64,000 nt of DNA, from NCBI RefSeq assembly GCF_003664035.1, contig NZ_RCCK01000011.1, positions 806,001 to 870,000 of the forward strand. Direction: 5' to 3'. Position 1 is the first letter of the stretch. Each line of letters starts with the position of its first letter. The DNA is from Pedobacter alluvionis (lineage in GTDB: Bacteria > Bacteroidota > Bacteroidia > Sphingobacteriales > Sphingobacteriaceae). Below are positions 35,105 through 43,632 of the stretch, in pieces. The translations under genes were made by a program, and so were the position numbers. The notes beneath the pieces are model-generated. The model did not search any database, was not told where the DNA came from, and saw nothing but the letters and a program-made list of their open reading frames with translations.

Positions 35105-37523
35105 TGTATTCCTGATTACCTTTTTCGGCGAAATTGCCGTAAATTTTGCCTGTGGCGGTGAAATAGATCCCTATGATTATTATGTTTCCTATTTTCATAA
35201 CAATATTGAAGGTGATGAATATTCGCCTTTTGCCTATAATCAGATGGTTTACCTTAACAGCGAAACGGACATAGAAAGTGAGCCAGATATCAATAGCCGC
35301 GAATGGGCTAAATACCTTAATGTTAAAAAAGAGGATGTATTAAAGGTAATGTATAAAACAGACAGTGCCACCGATGTAAAGCTGGTAAATTTTGATGGCA
35401 ACATTTCACAACTACCTGATAGTTTACAACAAAACAGTTTTATTCAAGCATTAAGCAAGCGCAAGGAGCCCTTAAAGTATTACCTTTTCGCCAAGAGCTG
35501 CGAACCTTTAGCCAATGTGAATTTCAACCTTTGGGATCCAAAACCACGCGATACCACATCAATGGAGTCAAAAGCCAAAGAAGCTTTAAAATTAACGGAA
35601 ACTGCAAAAGACGATTTTCTAAAATTACGTTATGCTTACCAGTCTGAACGTATGTTTCATTTTGCAGGCTTGCATACGGAGAGCAAATCAACTTACGAAA
35701 CGTATATTAAAACCAGTAAGGTAAACAGTGCAATTAAGGGTTGGGCATTGGCATTATATGCCGGATCGATTCGCAGGTTGGGCAATCCGGATGAATCTGC
35801 CTTTTTATTCTCCAAAGTTTTTGCCAGCAATCCGGAGCGGAGGATACAAGCTTACAAAAATTATTACTATACGAGTTCGCCTGTTCAAGGTGCTTTAAAA
35901 TATGCCAAAACCAATAACGAAAAAGCCAATATCTGGGCCATAAACGGATTCGGAAATGCCGATTCGGGAATAGAAAGTTTGAATAAAGTTTATCAATACG
36001 AACCGAAAAGCCAGCTTAACGGAACACTGTTGGTACGCGAAGTAAATAAGTTAGAGCAAGATCTTATTAAAGCAAACGACATTGCCAAAATTGGTTATAA
36101 CTATTACTTTTCGGATAACGGCAATCCTAAATATAAAGACAGTTTAAAAAATATTAACTTAAAACACCTGAATGAAATCAGGAATTTTGCCGTAAAACTG
36201 GCCACGGAGAAAAAATATCCACAGCCAGAATTGGGTACATTAACAGCTGCCTACTTATCGTGGATGGAGAATAAAGATTTCATGGCTTCAAATTACCTTG
36301 CGCTATTAAAACCTGATAAATTACCAGAAAGATTGCGCGACCAATATCGCATTACCGATTTATTAATTAAGGCTAAAAACATCAAAAAAGGCAATCCTTT
36401 TAATGAAAATGACCTATTGCCTACTTTAAAATGGCTGGACGAAAAACGTTTCGCAGAAAACAAAAGTCAGTCAAACAGACAGTATTATGATAGCGATCAG
36501 GCTGAAAAGCGTTTTAGCAGAACCACCAGGAATTTCTACCAACAAATATTGGCACCAGCTTATTTGAATATGGGCGATACGGCAAAAGCAGCACTAGCAA
36601 TGGTTAAAGGTGATCTGGAATATAAAATGCTAAAAGAGAATTCGCTTTTCCAGAATATGAGTTACCAAAGTATCGCTTTTTGGCAGAAAAACTTAAGTCC
36701 GAAAAGTATGCAAGGCCTAGCCGTTTATAAAACCAAGGCAGCGGGGAATGATGTAACCGGTTTATTGGCTTCGGCTTTAAACCAGCTTAAAAACGATGAT
36801 TTTTATGAGCTTTATGGTACAACTTATCTGCGAACACATCAATATGATAAGGCTGTGCAAATGTTTACAAAGGTTTCGCCAGCTTATAAATACTTCAATC
36901 CAGAGAACTGGTATGGAGATGAGTCCAACGCAAAACTTTATGCCAATCCTTTCATCGAAACAATCAACGATTATCCTAAAAAATATGTAACAGCGAAAGC
37001 ATCAATTACTAAAAAGGCTTTTGCAGCAGAAATGCTGCGTTTGCAGAAATTAACCATTAGTGATAAAAAGAATGCAGCACTTTACTATTATAAAATGGCT
37101 AATGCCGTTTACCAAACCGGTTACTATGGCAACAGTTGGTTTTTAATCAGTTACGATTGGTCATCATACGACAATAGTAACCCGGCAAAATATGTATACG
37201 ATGGCGATTACAAAAAAGCACAAACCGCAAAAGCATGGTATTTAAAGGCCAGGGCACTTAGTACCAATGTCGATTTTAAAGCAAAATGTACCTTTATGCT
37301 GGCAAAATGTTTGCAAAAACAAATCATCATGAATGCAAACCCGCTTTCATTTTATTATTACGATAAAAAGGATGTAAAATGGAAAAACTTTATCAAGGCA
37401 AATTACAACAACCCTTACCTAAAAGAATTAAGATTTAATTATGCAAAAACGTCTTTTTATGCTGTTGCAGCAGGAGAGTGCAGTTATTTAGGAGACTTTA
37501 TTAAGCCAAAAACGCAAAACTAG
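35070..37523 (+). CDS. Large hypothetical exported protein, TPR-like
   Basis: Protein of 817 residues with an N-terminal signal-type segment (KLSLVFSVFLITFFGEIAVNFACGG) in which a cysteine could be a lipobox, although the preceding residues (VNFAC) fit only loosely. Much of the body is helical and repetitive, for example YLNMGDTAKAALAMVKGDLEYKML and YLRTHQYDKAVQMFTKVSPAYK, which look like degenerate tetratricopeptide units. No enzyme motif is seen. Its coding start lies within the end of the upstream lipoprotein gene, a 35-bp overlap in a different frame. Function unknown. Confidence 0.75.
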   Translation: MKTFKKLSLVFSVFLITFFGEIAVNFACGGEIDPYDYYVSYFHNNIEGDEYSPFAYNQMVYLNSETDIESEPDINSREWAKYLNVKKEDVLKVMYKTDSATDVKLVNFDGNISQLPDSLQQNSFIQALSKRKEPLKYYLFAKSCEPLANVNFNLWDPKPRDTTSMESKAKEALKLTETAKDDFLKLRYAYQSERMFHFAGLHTESKSTYETYIKTSKVNSAIKGWALALYAGSIRRLGNPDESAFLFSKVFASNPERRIQAYKNYYYTSSPVQGALKYAKTNNEKANIWAINGFGNADSGIESLNKVYQYEPKSQLNGTLLVREVNKLEQDLIKANDIAKIGYNYYFSDNGNPKYKDSLKNINLKHLNEIRNFAVKLATEKKYPQPELGTLTAAYLSWMENKDFMASNYLALLKPDKLPERLRDQYRITDLLIKAKNIKKGNPFNENDLLPTLKWLDEKRFAENKSQSNRQYYDSDQAEKRFSRTTRNFYQQILAPAYLNMGDTAKAALAMVKGDLEYKMLKENSLFQNMSYQSIAFWQKNLSPKSMQGLAVYKTKAAGNDVTGLLASALNQLKNDDFYELYGTTYLRTHQYDKAVQMFTKVSPAYKYFNPENWYGDESNAKLYANPFIETINDYPKKYVTAKASITKKAFAAEMLRLQKLTISDKKNAALYYYKMANAVYQTGYYGNSWFLISYDWSSYDNSNPAKYVYDGDYKKAQTAKAWYLKARALSTNVDFKAKCTFMLAKCLQKQIIMNANPLSFYYYDKKDVKWKNFIKANYNNPYLKELRFNYAKTSFYAVAAGECSYLGDFIKPKTQN

Positions 37524-37589
37524 GCCATTCGACAATACTCTGGGTAACAAACAAGTGCTTTATGAAATCTGTAACCTAATTACAAAAGA

Positions 37590-38462
37590 TTATTCCTGTT
37601 TCGTTTCCTGCACACTTAGGTACTTAGACCTGAAGCCAGATGGTGGTTCACCGGTTTTAATCAAAAACAACCTGCTAAAGTATGCAGGATCATCATAGCC
37701 TAAGCTATAAGCGATCTCTTTTGCAGATTTATCGGTATGTACCAGAAGCCGCTTTGCCTCTAATATTATCCTGTTCTTAATGATTTCGTTCGGTTGAGGA
37801 AGTCCCAGCCGCTTAAATCTATGAGTGAGGGTTTTTGGTGCGATCAGTAACAAGTCGGCATAGTCGGCAACATTATGCTTTTGTTTATAGAGAGCTTCAA
37901 CCAATTGTGTAAATTTCCTGAAAAACTCAAGGTCATTATTGGGGCTGGCCGCCATCACCCCCTCTAAGTGTTGTACTTTCCATAATCGGGTCGACTTGAT
38001 CAAAAGCTGTTTAAGATATGTTCTGATCATTTCTTCCAGCGAACCATCCTTCAATTCAAATTCGTCTTCCATCCTCGAAAACAAATATTCAATAAAAGTA
38101 GCATCCTGCTCGGGTATCACCGTCATTGGCATATTGTTGATATTATTAAACAAGAGCCCATCGCAGGCAACTTCTTCATCATGCAACTGTATGCAATAAA
38201 AGTCGCGGTTATAAAAAACTAAGCGACCAGGTTGCTCACCAAGTTTTTCGATACTCAGTACCTGATTAGGACTGATAAAGAATAATGTTGGACCAGAAGT
38301 GTTATATATATTGAAATCTACTTTTATTTCAAATCCTTCGTTAAGATAAAGCACCTTGATATAGGATTTATATGCTTCAGAATTAATGACTTCGATACTT
38401 TGTAAATCAACATTTAACATGCCGATGGTTTTAAGGTTTTCGTCAAAAATGCTTTGTTTCAT
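37590..38462 (-). CDS. AraC-family transcription regulator
   Basis: About 290 residues from the ATG at 38462; an upstream TTG at 38477 is less likely. The N-terminal half is a cupin-like sensor domain; the C-terminal 100 residues have the two AraC helix-turn-helix motifs (NVADYADLLLIAPKTLTHRFKRLG and SAKEIAYSLGYDDPAYFSRLFLIKTGEPPSGFR). It is next to the secreted alpha/beta hydrolase gene on the same strand, 112 bp downstream, and may control that region. Confidence 0.92.
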   Translation of the reverse strand: MKQSIFDENLKTIGMLNVDLQSIEVINSEAYKSYIKVLYLNEGFEIKVDFNIYNTSGPTLFFISPNQVLSIEKLGEQPGRLVFYNRDFYCIQLHDEEVACDGLLFNNINNMPMTVIPEQDATFIEYLFSRMEDEFELKDGSLEEMIRTYLKQLLIKSTRLWKVQHLEGVMAASPNNDLEFFRKFTQLVEALYKQKHNVADYADLLLIAPKTLTHRFKRLGLPQPNEIIKNRIILEAKRLLVHTDKSAKEIAYSLGYDDPAYFSRLFLIKTGEPPSGFRSKYLSVQETKQE

Positions 38463-38523
38463 AATAGCGCAACTCAAGTGAGTTAAAGATAAAATATTCT
38501 TAGTGATGATTTAATACTGGCTA

Positions 38524-38565
38524 AAACAAAAATTCCCCGCAGGTAAATTATAAACCTACAGGGAA
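38524..38565 (-). terminator. Terminator of the secreted hydrolase gene
   Basis: On the minus strand TTCCCTGTAGGT and ACCTGCGGGGAA form an imperfect stem round a TTATAATTT-like loop, followed by TTTTTGTTTTAG; 9 bp after the stop codon. Confidence 0.75.
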
Positions 38566-38574
38566 CCGTTGTGA

Positions 38575-39483
38575 CTATTTTTTCGCAAATTGTTCAAGTT
38601 CACTATTAAATTTATCCATCTCCTCTACAAAAAGTGCATGTCCGCTATTCTCGAATTTTACAATGTATGAGTTTTTCAAACCTTTTTGTAATTGCTCTGC
38701 AAGGGTAAAATCAATCAATTGATCTTTTGTACCCTGGAATATGGCTACAGGGATGGTTATGTTTTTAAGCACAGGGCGCAAATCCAAGTCGCCAAGGGCA
38801 CTGATGGATTCGGTAACTACATAAGGGCTTGCTGATAGATTGATATTCTCTAACCATTTCTCTGTATTTTTTGGAAGTGTTGTGCCTTTGGCCGCAAATG
38901 CTGCACCTAATCCACCTATCAAATCTTCTCTGTTGGTTATGGTTTGTTTAATTAGCCCGGCAGCACCTTCTTCAGATATTCCGTAGTTGTAATCTGCGCG
39001 TTGTTTCCATGATGGTGCCGCGGCTGCAAATAGTGCAAGCTTGCTAACATGTGCAGATTTATATTTATTTACATAATGGATGGTAACGGCACCGCCCATA
39101 GAGAAACCACCTAAGACAGCATTTTCTATTTTTAAGGTATGGAGAACAGCATAAATGTCATCAGAAAAAACATCAAAATTGTATTTTCCATAAGGCTTAT
39201 CAGATTTACCGAAACCACGTAATGTAATACCGATTACCCTGAAACCTTTTCTTACCAGGTACTGATATTGATATTCATACATTTCATCGCTAAGTGGCCA
39301 TCCATGAATCAGTACAATTGGTTGTCCTACGCCAAGATCGGTTACATGAAGTTTCACACCAGGTTCAACTTCTATATATTCTGCTCTTCCGGCAGATGCA
39401 GGAGTTCTTTTAGTTTGTGAAAAAGCGAATTGGCTTGTAATTAAGGTAATGATTAGGCTTGTTGTTAAGATTAGATTTTTCAT
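38575..39483 (-). CDS. Secreted alpha/beta hydrolase
   Basis: Exported alpha/beta-fold hydrolase of 302 residues with signal peptide MKNLILTTSLIITLITSQFAFSQ. The nucleophile elbow is GGFSMGG with Ser128; the oxyanion region is HGWPLSDEMY, and the acid and histidine lie in FQGTKDQLIDF and ENSGHALFVEE. Similar in plan to the cytoplasmic homologue at 39826, so the two may be related paralogues. Substrate unknown (esterase, lactonase or haloperoxidase-like). Confidence 0.88.
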   Translation of the reverse strand: MKNLILTTSLIITLITSQFAFSQTKRTPASAGRAEYIEVEPGVKLHVTDLGVGQPIVLIHGWPLSDEMYEYQYQYLVRKGFRVIGITLRGFGKSDKPYGKYNFDVFSDDIYAVLHTLKIENAVLGGFSMGGAVTIHYVNKYKSAHVSKLALFAAAAPSWKQRADYNYGISEEGAAGLIKQTITNREDLIGGLGAAFAAKGTTLPKNTEKWLENINLSASPYVVTESISALGDLDLRPVLKNITIPVAIFQGTKDQLIDFTLAEQLQKGLKNSYIVKFENSGHALFVEEMDKFNSELEQFAKK

Positions 39484-39825
39484 TGTTTCCTATGTTTAAA
39501 TTAATGTTTGAAATATTTGTTGTTTGTTGACAATACAAAGATGGGGAGAATGCTGGCCCTAGGGAATGGACATAAAGACAAGTGTCTTGTACATTTTTCC
39601 CATTACAAATATTTTTCGCACGAATCAGGCTATCCGTCTATACCATAGTATGTATTTTTAGCAAATCAATTACGCTACCTTTTCATCTTTCCAAATAAAA
39701 ATCTGCGGTATATTAAAACCAAAACAGTGACGTACTGACATTATAAAAGCCCATGCTGTTTACCAGAATGGGCTTTATTGATTTAAAAATCAGATATTGT
39801 GATCAATGCTATCTCGACACCAGAA
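39484..39825. other. Intergenic stretch between two alpha/beta hydrolase genes
   Basis: Holds a terminator for the right-hand gene (39746-39776) and, closer to the left-hand gene's start, a small palindrome AAGACA-AG-TGTCTT at about 39577-39590 that could be an operator. Nothing coding is seen. Confidence 0.5.
39746..39776 (-). terminator. Terminator of the chloroperoxidase-like gene
   Basis: AAAGCCCAT / ATGGGCTTT, 9-bp perfect stem with a 13-base loop. On the minus strand it continues TTATAATG. It lies 50 bp beyond the stop codon. Confidence 0.75.
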
Positions 39826-40647
39826 TTACGATTGGATGAATTCTAAAATATCCTTATTAATTGTTGCGGCTTCCGTAGTCGGCATACCGTGAGGAAATCC
39901 AGGATAGGTAATCAATTTACCATTTTTTAACAACTTAGCAGACTTAACACCGGCATTTTGATAAGGAACAATCTGATCATCTTCCCCATGTAATACCAAA
40001 ACCGGAATATCAACTGCTTTCAAATCTTCATTGAAATCAGTTTCAGAAAATGCCTTTATACCTTCATAATGAGCCACTATGCCGCCCATCATGCCTTGTC
40101 TCCACCAGTTCCTTTGTACACCTTCTTTTACAACTGCACCTTCCCTGTTGTATCCGTAGAATGGAATCGTTAAATCGATATAAAATTGTTGCCTGTTGTT
40201 AAGCGTTTGCTCTCTAATGCCATCGAAAACGGACATCGGTACGCCATCCGGGTTGCTATCACTTTGTACCATTATTGGCGGAACTGCACTGATTAATACG
40301 GCTTTTTTGGCTCTGCCATTAGCATATTTATTAACATAGCGGATTACTTCGCCGCCACCTGTAGAATGTCCGATGTGAACAACGTCCTGCAAGCCAAGAA
40401 AATCGACCAACTCAGCGGCATCGGCAGCATAAGTTTCAATATCGTGTCCATAAATATCCTGGCTTGACCGACCGTGACCTCTCCTATCATGTGTAATCAC
40501 TCTGAAGCCCTTTTGCAGGAAAAAAATAACCTGTGCGTCCCAGTCATCTGATGATAAAGGCCATCCATGGTGAAACATTAAAGTTGGTCCCTGACCTTGA
40601 TCTTTGTAGAAAATTTCTGTTCCGTCTTTTAATTTTAGCGTACTCAT
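39826..40647 (-). CDS. Alpha/beta hydrolase, non-haem chloroperoxidase type
   Basis: Cytoplasmic alpha/beta hydrolase (273 residues) close to the cofactor-free haloperoxidase/arylesterase group. Motifs: FHHGWPLSSDDWDAQ, HDRRGHGRSSQ, nucleophile GHSTGGGE with Ser95, acid in LHGEDDQIVPY and His in GFPHGMPTT. Such enzymes hydrolyse esters and can form peracids. It lies 154 bp downstream of the DsbA-like gene on the same strand and may belong to the same transcript. Confidence 0.92.
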   Translation of the reverse strand: MSTLKLKDGTEIFYKDQGQGPTLMFHHGWPLSSDDWDAQVIFFLQKGFRVITHDRRGHGRSSQDIYGHDIETYAADAAELVDFLGLQDVVHIGHSTGGGEVIRYVNKYANGRAKKAVLISAVPPIMVQSDSNPDGVPMSVFDGIREQTLNNRQQFYIDLTIPFYGYNREGAVVKEGVQRNWWRQGMMGGIVAHYEGIKAFSETDFNEDLKAVDIPVLVLHGEDDQIVPYQNAGVKSAKLLKNGKLITYPGFPHGMPTTEAATINKDILEFIQS

Positions 40648-40801
40648 AGTTTTAAGTTTTTAGTGTTTGTAATTATTTATTTTAAAGGTTTTTATTTTAT
40701 CGTTTATCAAAAGTAAACTGGTGAAGGTGTTTAAATCTTGACCTATGATAAAATTGTCTGGTCTTATCAGGCTAATTTCATCTTCTTCCAATTTGATTTG
40801 G

Positions 40802-41317
40802 TTATTCTTTTTCTGCACCAACCAACTGAAATAAATCTTCAGCAGTGCCTTCAAACTTTTTACCATTAACATAGAATGAAGGCGTTCCATTTACTCCACT
40901 GACAATTCCACTTGCAAAATCTTCATCAACTTTATCTTTCAATTCAGAACTTTCCATATCACTTTTGAATTGAGGAATGTCCAGTTTCAATTCTTTTGCC
41001 AATTCCAACAATAAATGTTCGTTCAAATTCTGCTGATTTTCGTAAATGGCATCATGCATCTCCCAAAATTTATTCTGTAAAGCCGCTGCTTCCGCAGCTA
41101 GCGCCGCAGCTCTTGCATATTCGTGCATCTCAGATAGTGGGAAGTTCCTGAAAACGAATTTAATCTGACTTCCAAACTGATTCATTAATTCTTTAAGAAC
41201 AGGATAAGCGGCGCCACAATAAGGGCATTGGTAATCTCCGTATTCTACGATAACAAGATCGGCATTTAAATTGCCTTGTGCATGGTCGGTATTGCTGACC
41301 GCTGGTTTTAGTGACAT
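40802..41317 (-). CDS. DsbA-family thioredoxin-fold protein
   Basis: Thioredoxin-fold oxidoreductase of 171 residues with active site C31-P-Y-C34 in VIVEYGDYQCPYCGAAYPVLKEL and the cis-proline loop GVNGTPSFYVNGKKF. No signal peptide is visible, so it should be cytoplasmic, unlike classical DsbA. It follows the YoaK-type gene by 15 bp, so they are co-transcribed. Likely a thiol-dependent reductase in the surrounding stress-related cluster (inference). Confidence 0.9.
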   Translation of the reverse strand: MSLKPAVSNTDHAQGNLNADLVIVEYGDYQCPYCGAAYPVLKELMNQFGSQIKFVFRNFPLSEMHEYARAAALAAEAAALQNKFWEMHDAIYENQQNLNEHLLLELAKELKLDIPQFKSDMESSELKDKVDEDFASGIVSGVNGTPSFYVNGKKFEGTAEDLFQLVGAEKE

Positions 41318-41332
41318 AATTATTTTGTTTTA

Positions 41333-42043
41333 CTAAGGTTTTGCATTTAATAATTGGATAGGAATGAACACTGAACTGATGAGCAATAAAGATGCGGGAA
41401 GAATCAGCGTCCAGTTCGCCAAAACGGGAAGCAGAAAAGTAGCACCAGCTGCACCCGATAAAAACCCAGCCCATAAAAGCAATAAAAGGATTGAACTGGA
41501 TTTGCTTTGTTTTCTTTCCATTTCGTTATTGGTCATACTCCATATAGCTGTATTTCTAGCCAAACTATTCAATGTACCTGTAACAAAATCCGTGTTTATC
41601 TTCTGGTTACCTACTGAAGTTACGATCGTATTCATAATTCCCATTGAAAAAGTAATTATCCCTATAGATTGGCCAACGTTGATGGTGTGGTAAAAAGTAA
41701 TTATTGTATAAGAAGCCAATACCCCTGAAACGATAAAAACAGGCAACCTTTTCATTCGGTTTCTTTTCCAGAAGGCCAGGCAGGTACCCGCATAAACTCC
41801 GAGGAGAAAAGATGCAATTGCAGTCAGCGATGTGAATACAATCCCTGAATTTCCTTTAGCCAGAGCGGCACCTAATTGTGTTGTGTTCCCACTCATAAAA
41901 GATACATAGGTTTTCCACTTGATCAGCCCCGTTGCATCAATATATCCAGCAATCAGGGCAAGAAATATCGCGAAACGCTCCTGCATCCTCGCAGTGTCAA
42001 AGGAAGCGTACAAGCCTGATGTGGGAATTATTGACTGTTCCAT
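41333..42043 (-). CDS. YoaK/DUF1275 membrane protein
   Basis: DUF1275 family integral membrane protein, about 236 residues from the ATG at 42043 (a TTG at 42061 is less likely). About six membrane helices; the family's first loop is seen as ALIAGYIDATGLIKWKTYVSFMSGNTTQLGAAL. The function of the family is not established. Sits between the M17 N-domain gene (42 bp) and the DsbA-like gene (15 bp). Confidence 0.88.
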   Translation of the reverse strand: MEQSIIPTSGLYASFDTARMQERFAIFLALIAGYIDATGLIKWKTYVSFMSGNTTQLGAALAKGNSGIVFTSLTAIASFLLGVYAGTCLAFWKRNRMKRLPVFIVSGVLASYTIITFYHTINVGQSIGIITFSMGIMNTIVTSVGNQKINTDFVTGTLNSLARNTAIWSMTNNEMERKQSKSSSILLLLLWAGFLSGAAGATFLLPVLANWTLILPASLLLISSVFIPIQLLNAKP

Positions 42044-42085
42044 CTGTAAGAAATTGGACAATTAGTTAATGCTACTGACGAACAA

Positions 42086-42808
42086 TTAATTATTAAAAGC
42101 TGCGATTGCTTTCGTGATTCCTTCGCCGGCGGTAACGAAGAAAGCGGGGCCTGCCAGTAAAGTTATTTTCTTTATGGGTTTCAGGTTCGACATCTTTTTA
42201 TTCTTCAGATAAACCTGGGTACGGTAGGCATTGATTGCTCCGGTAACACCATATCCTGCAACTTCTGCAGTTGGTGAATCTATTCCGGCATCTTTCAAAT
42301 CAGATGCAAAGGCATATTCTGCAACACCCAGGCGCAATGCTTCTTCCATACCAACGGTGGCAACCTGCTGCATTAGTTGGGGAGTGAATTTGTTCCGGTC
42401 GCCCAATCCGATAAGCAGTAATTTTTTGGCACCGATGGTTCCTGAAGGTGGCGTGATTAATATAGTTTCTAATGAATGACCTGCGAATTTGCCGGATTTC
42501 CTGAGGTCTGTGATGAGTCCATTTAAACTTTTATCCAGATGAACCATTCCATTAACGGCTTCGGGTAAAGCGGGTGGCGAATTGAAGATATCACCTTCTG
42601 TATATTCAAAAACACATGCGATTTGCAATTGGGTAGTTTCGGTTGAAGGTCCTTGCACCATTCCTTCGATGGTAATGCCGTCAACTTTTCCCCAGATTTT
42701 AGACGTGTTTACAGCCGCTGTTTGTGCAAAAGATAATTGTGGTGCCGTAATGAGCATCGATATATATAGACCAATGCATGCTACTTTTTTAATGTTTCTG
42801 GTAATCAT
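42086..42808 (-). CDS. Secreted lone N-terminal domain of M17 leucyl aminopeptidase
   Basis: 240-residue exported protein (signal peptide about 1-29, ending SFAQ) that matches only the N-terminal macro-like domain of M17 peptidases (GAKKLLLIGLGDRNKFTPQLMQQVATVGMEEALRLGVAEYAFAS). The zinc-binding catalytic C-terminal domain is absent, and the next gene is unrelated, so this is not a simple frameshift. It heads the M17N - DUF1275 - DsbA-like unit. An almost exact copy of the dps upstream 20-mer lies about 120-145 bp ahead of its start. Confidence 0.8.
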   Translation of the reverse strand: MITRNIKKVACIGLYISMLITAPQLSFAQTAAVNTSKIWGKVDGITIEGMVQGPSTETTQLQIACVFEYTEGDIFNSPPALPEAVNGMVHLDKSLNGLITDLRKSGKFAGHSLETILITPPSGTIGAKKLLLIGLGDRNKFTPQLMQQVATVGMEEALRLGVAEYAFASDLKDAGIDSPTAEVAGYGVTGAINAYRTQVYLKNKKMSNLKPIKKITLLAGPAFFVTAGEGITKAIAAFNN

Positions 42809-42930
42809 AACAATAGATTTAATAGATTAATAAATGGTTAAATTATTTTTAGGCTTTGGTTGATTAAATAGTTTGTTTTCCTGCTGTAAATCTATCGCAG
42901 AATCAGAGCCCTTTACTTTCTAATTCGGTG

Positions 42931-42950
42931 AACAGGCAAAAAGAATCGTT
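42931..42950. promoter_or_regulatory. Shared 20-bp element upstream of the M17N operon
   Basis: AACAGGCAAAAAGAATCGTT, differing at one base from 48311-48330 upstream of dps; both have the same orientation relative to the minus-strand gene they precede. Candidate operator or alternative promoter element. Confidence 0.6.
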
Positions 42951-42983
42951 AGAAATGCAAGATGTTGCTTGCTAAACTGCTCT

Positions 42984-43016
42984 AAAACAAAAATCACCGC
43001 CATACAGCAGTGATTC
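42984..43016 (-). terminator. Terminator of the monooxygenase-domain gene
   Basis: Minus strand: GAATCACTGC, loop TGTATG, GCGGTGATT, then TTTTGTTTTAG; 45 bp after the stop codon. Confidence 0.8.
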
Positions 43017-43060
43017 TTTAGATCTAATGATAAATAAATTGGACTTCAGCTCTTATCAGC

Positions 43061-43612
43061 TCATTTAAACAGCCATTTTTTAATTAACCTGGTGTAGTTT
43101 GGCATCACCACATAAACCATCAGCAAAACAATACAACCAGAATTTATAAAGGCATCAAGATAATGGTTAACCGGAATGCCCAGCCATCTTAAAAATGGCA
43201 ACAACAAAACCGGGATAATTAACGATAAGGGATAAATTGCCGACCAGGTAACCAGATACTGTTTCCAGCGAACGGGCACCTTATGACCTTCATTTTCTGC
43301 ATTGAAAAGAAAATCCAGGCCGGATTTTATTTGATATCTGTCATTCTTTCTGAAGAAAGGGCTTGCCTTTTCAATGAGTTGCTTCCGGTCTTCAGATTCC
43401 ATCCAGTTTTTTAGGTTTTCAATGGTATCAAAGCGGATAATAACAGTATAAACAAATGTCAATTTAGGAATAGGCCTTACGATCTGCAAATCGATAAAGC
43501 CTGTTGCATGTTTAGAAACAGGTAAGATTTCATCTAACCATTTTTCGTATTCTTTTTGTTTACCTTCCAGTATATGGTGGGTAATTACGACAGAGGCACC
43601 TGAATTTTCCAT
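43061..43612 (-). CDS. Antibiotic-biosynthesis-monooxygenase-domain membrane protein
   Basis: 183 residues: an N-terminal dimeric alpha/beta-barrel (ABM) domain (VVITHHILEGKQKEYEKWLDEILPVSKHATGFIDLQIVRP, FVYTVIIRFDTIENLKNWMES) followed by two membrane helices (about 122-143 and 152-175). The ABM fold appears in cofactor-free monooxygenases and many proteins of unknown role. It starts 20 bp after the ene-reductase gene and shares its transcript. Confidence 0.85.
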   Translation of the reverse strand: MENSGASVVITHHILEGKQKEYEKWLDEILPVSKHATGFIDLQIVRPIPKLTFVYTVIIRFDTIENLKNWMESEDRKQLIEKASPFFRKNDRYQIKSGLDFLFNAENEGHKVPVRWKQYLVTWSAIYPLSLIIPVLLLPFLRWLGIPVNHYLDAFINSGCIVLLMVYVVMPNYTRLIKKWLFK

Positions 43613-43632
43613 AGGGAGACGCGTTGATAAAT

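Noticed and set aside
40660..40890. Minus-strand open frame of 76 codons beyond the DsbA-like gene
   Set aside because: It overlaps the DsbA-like C terminus in another frame; that protein already ends normally, and the tail resembles no domain.
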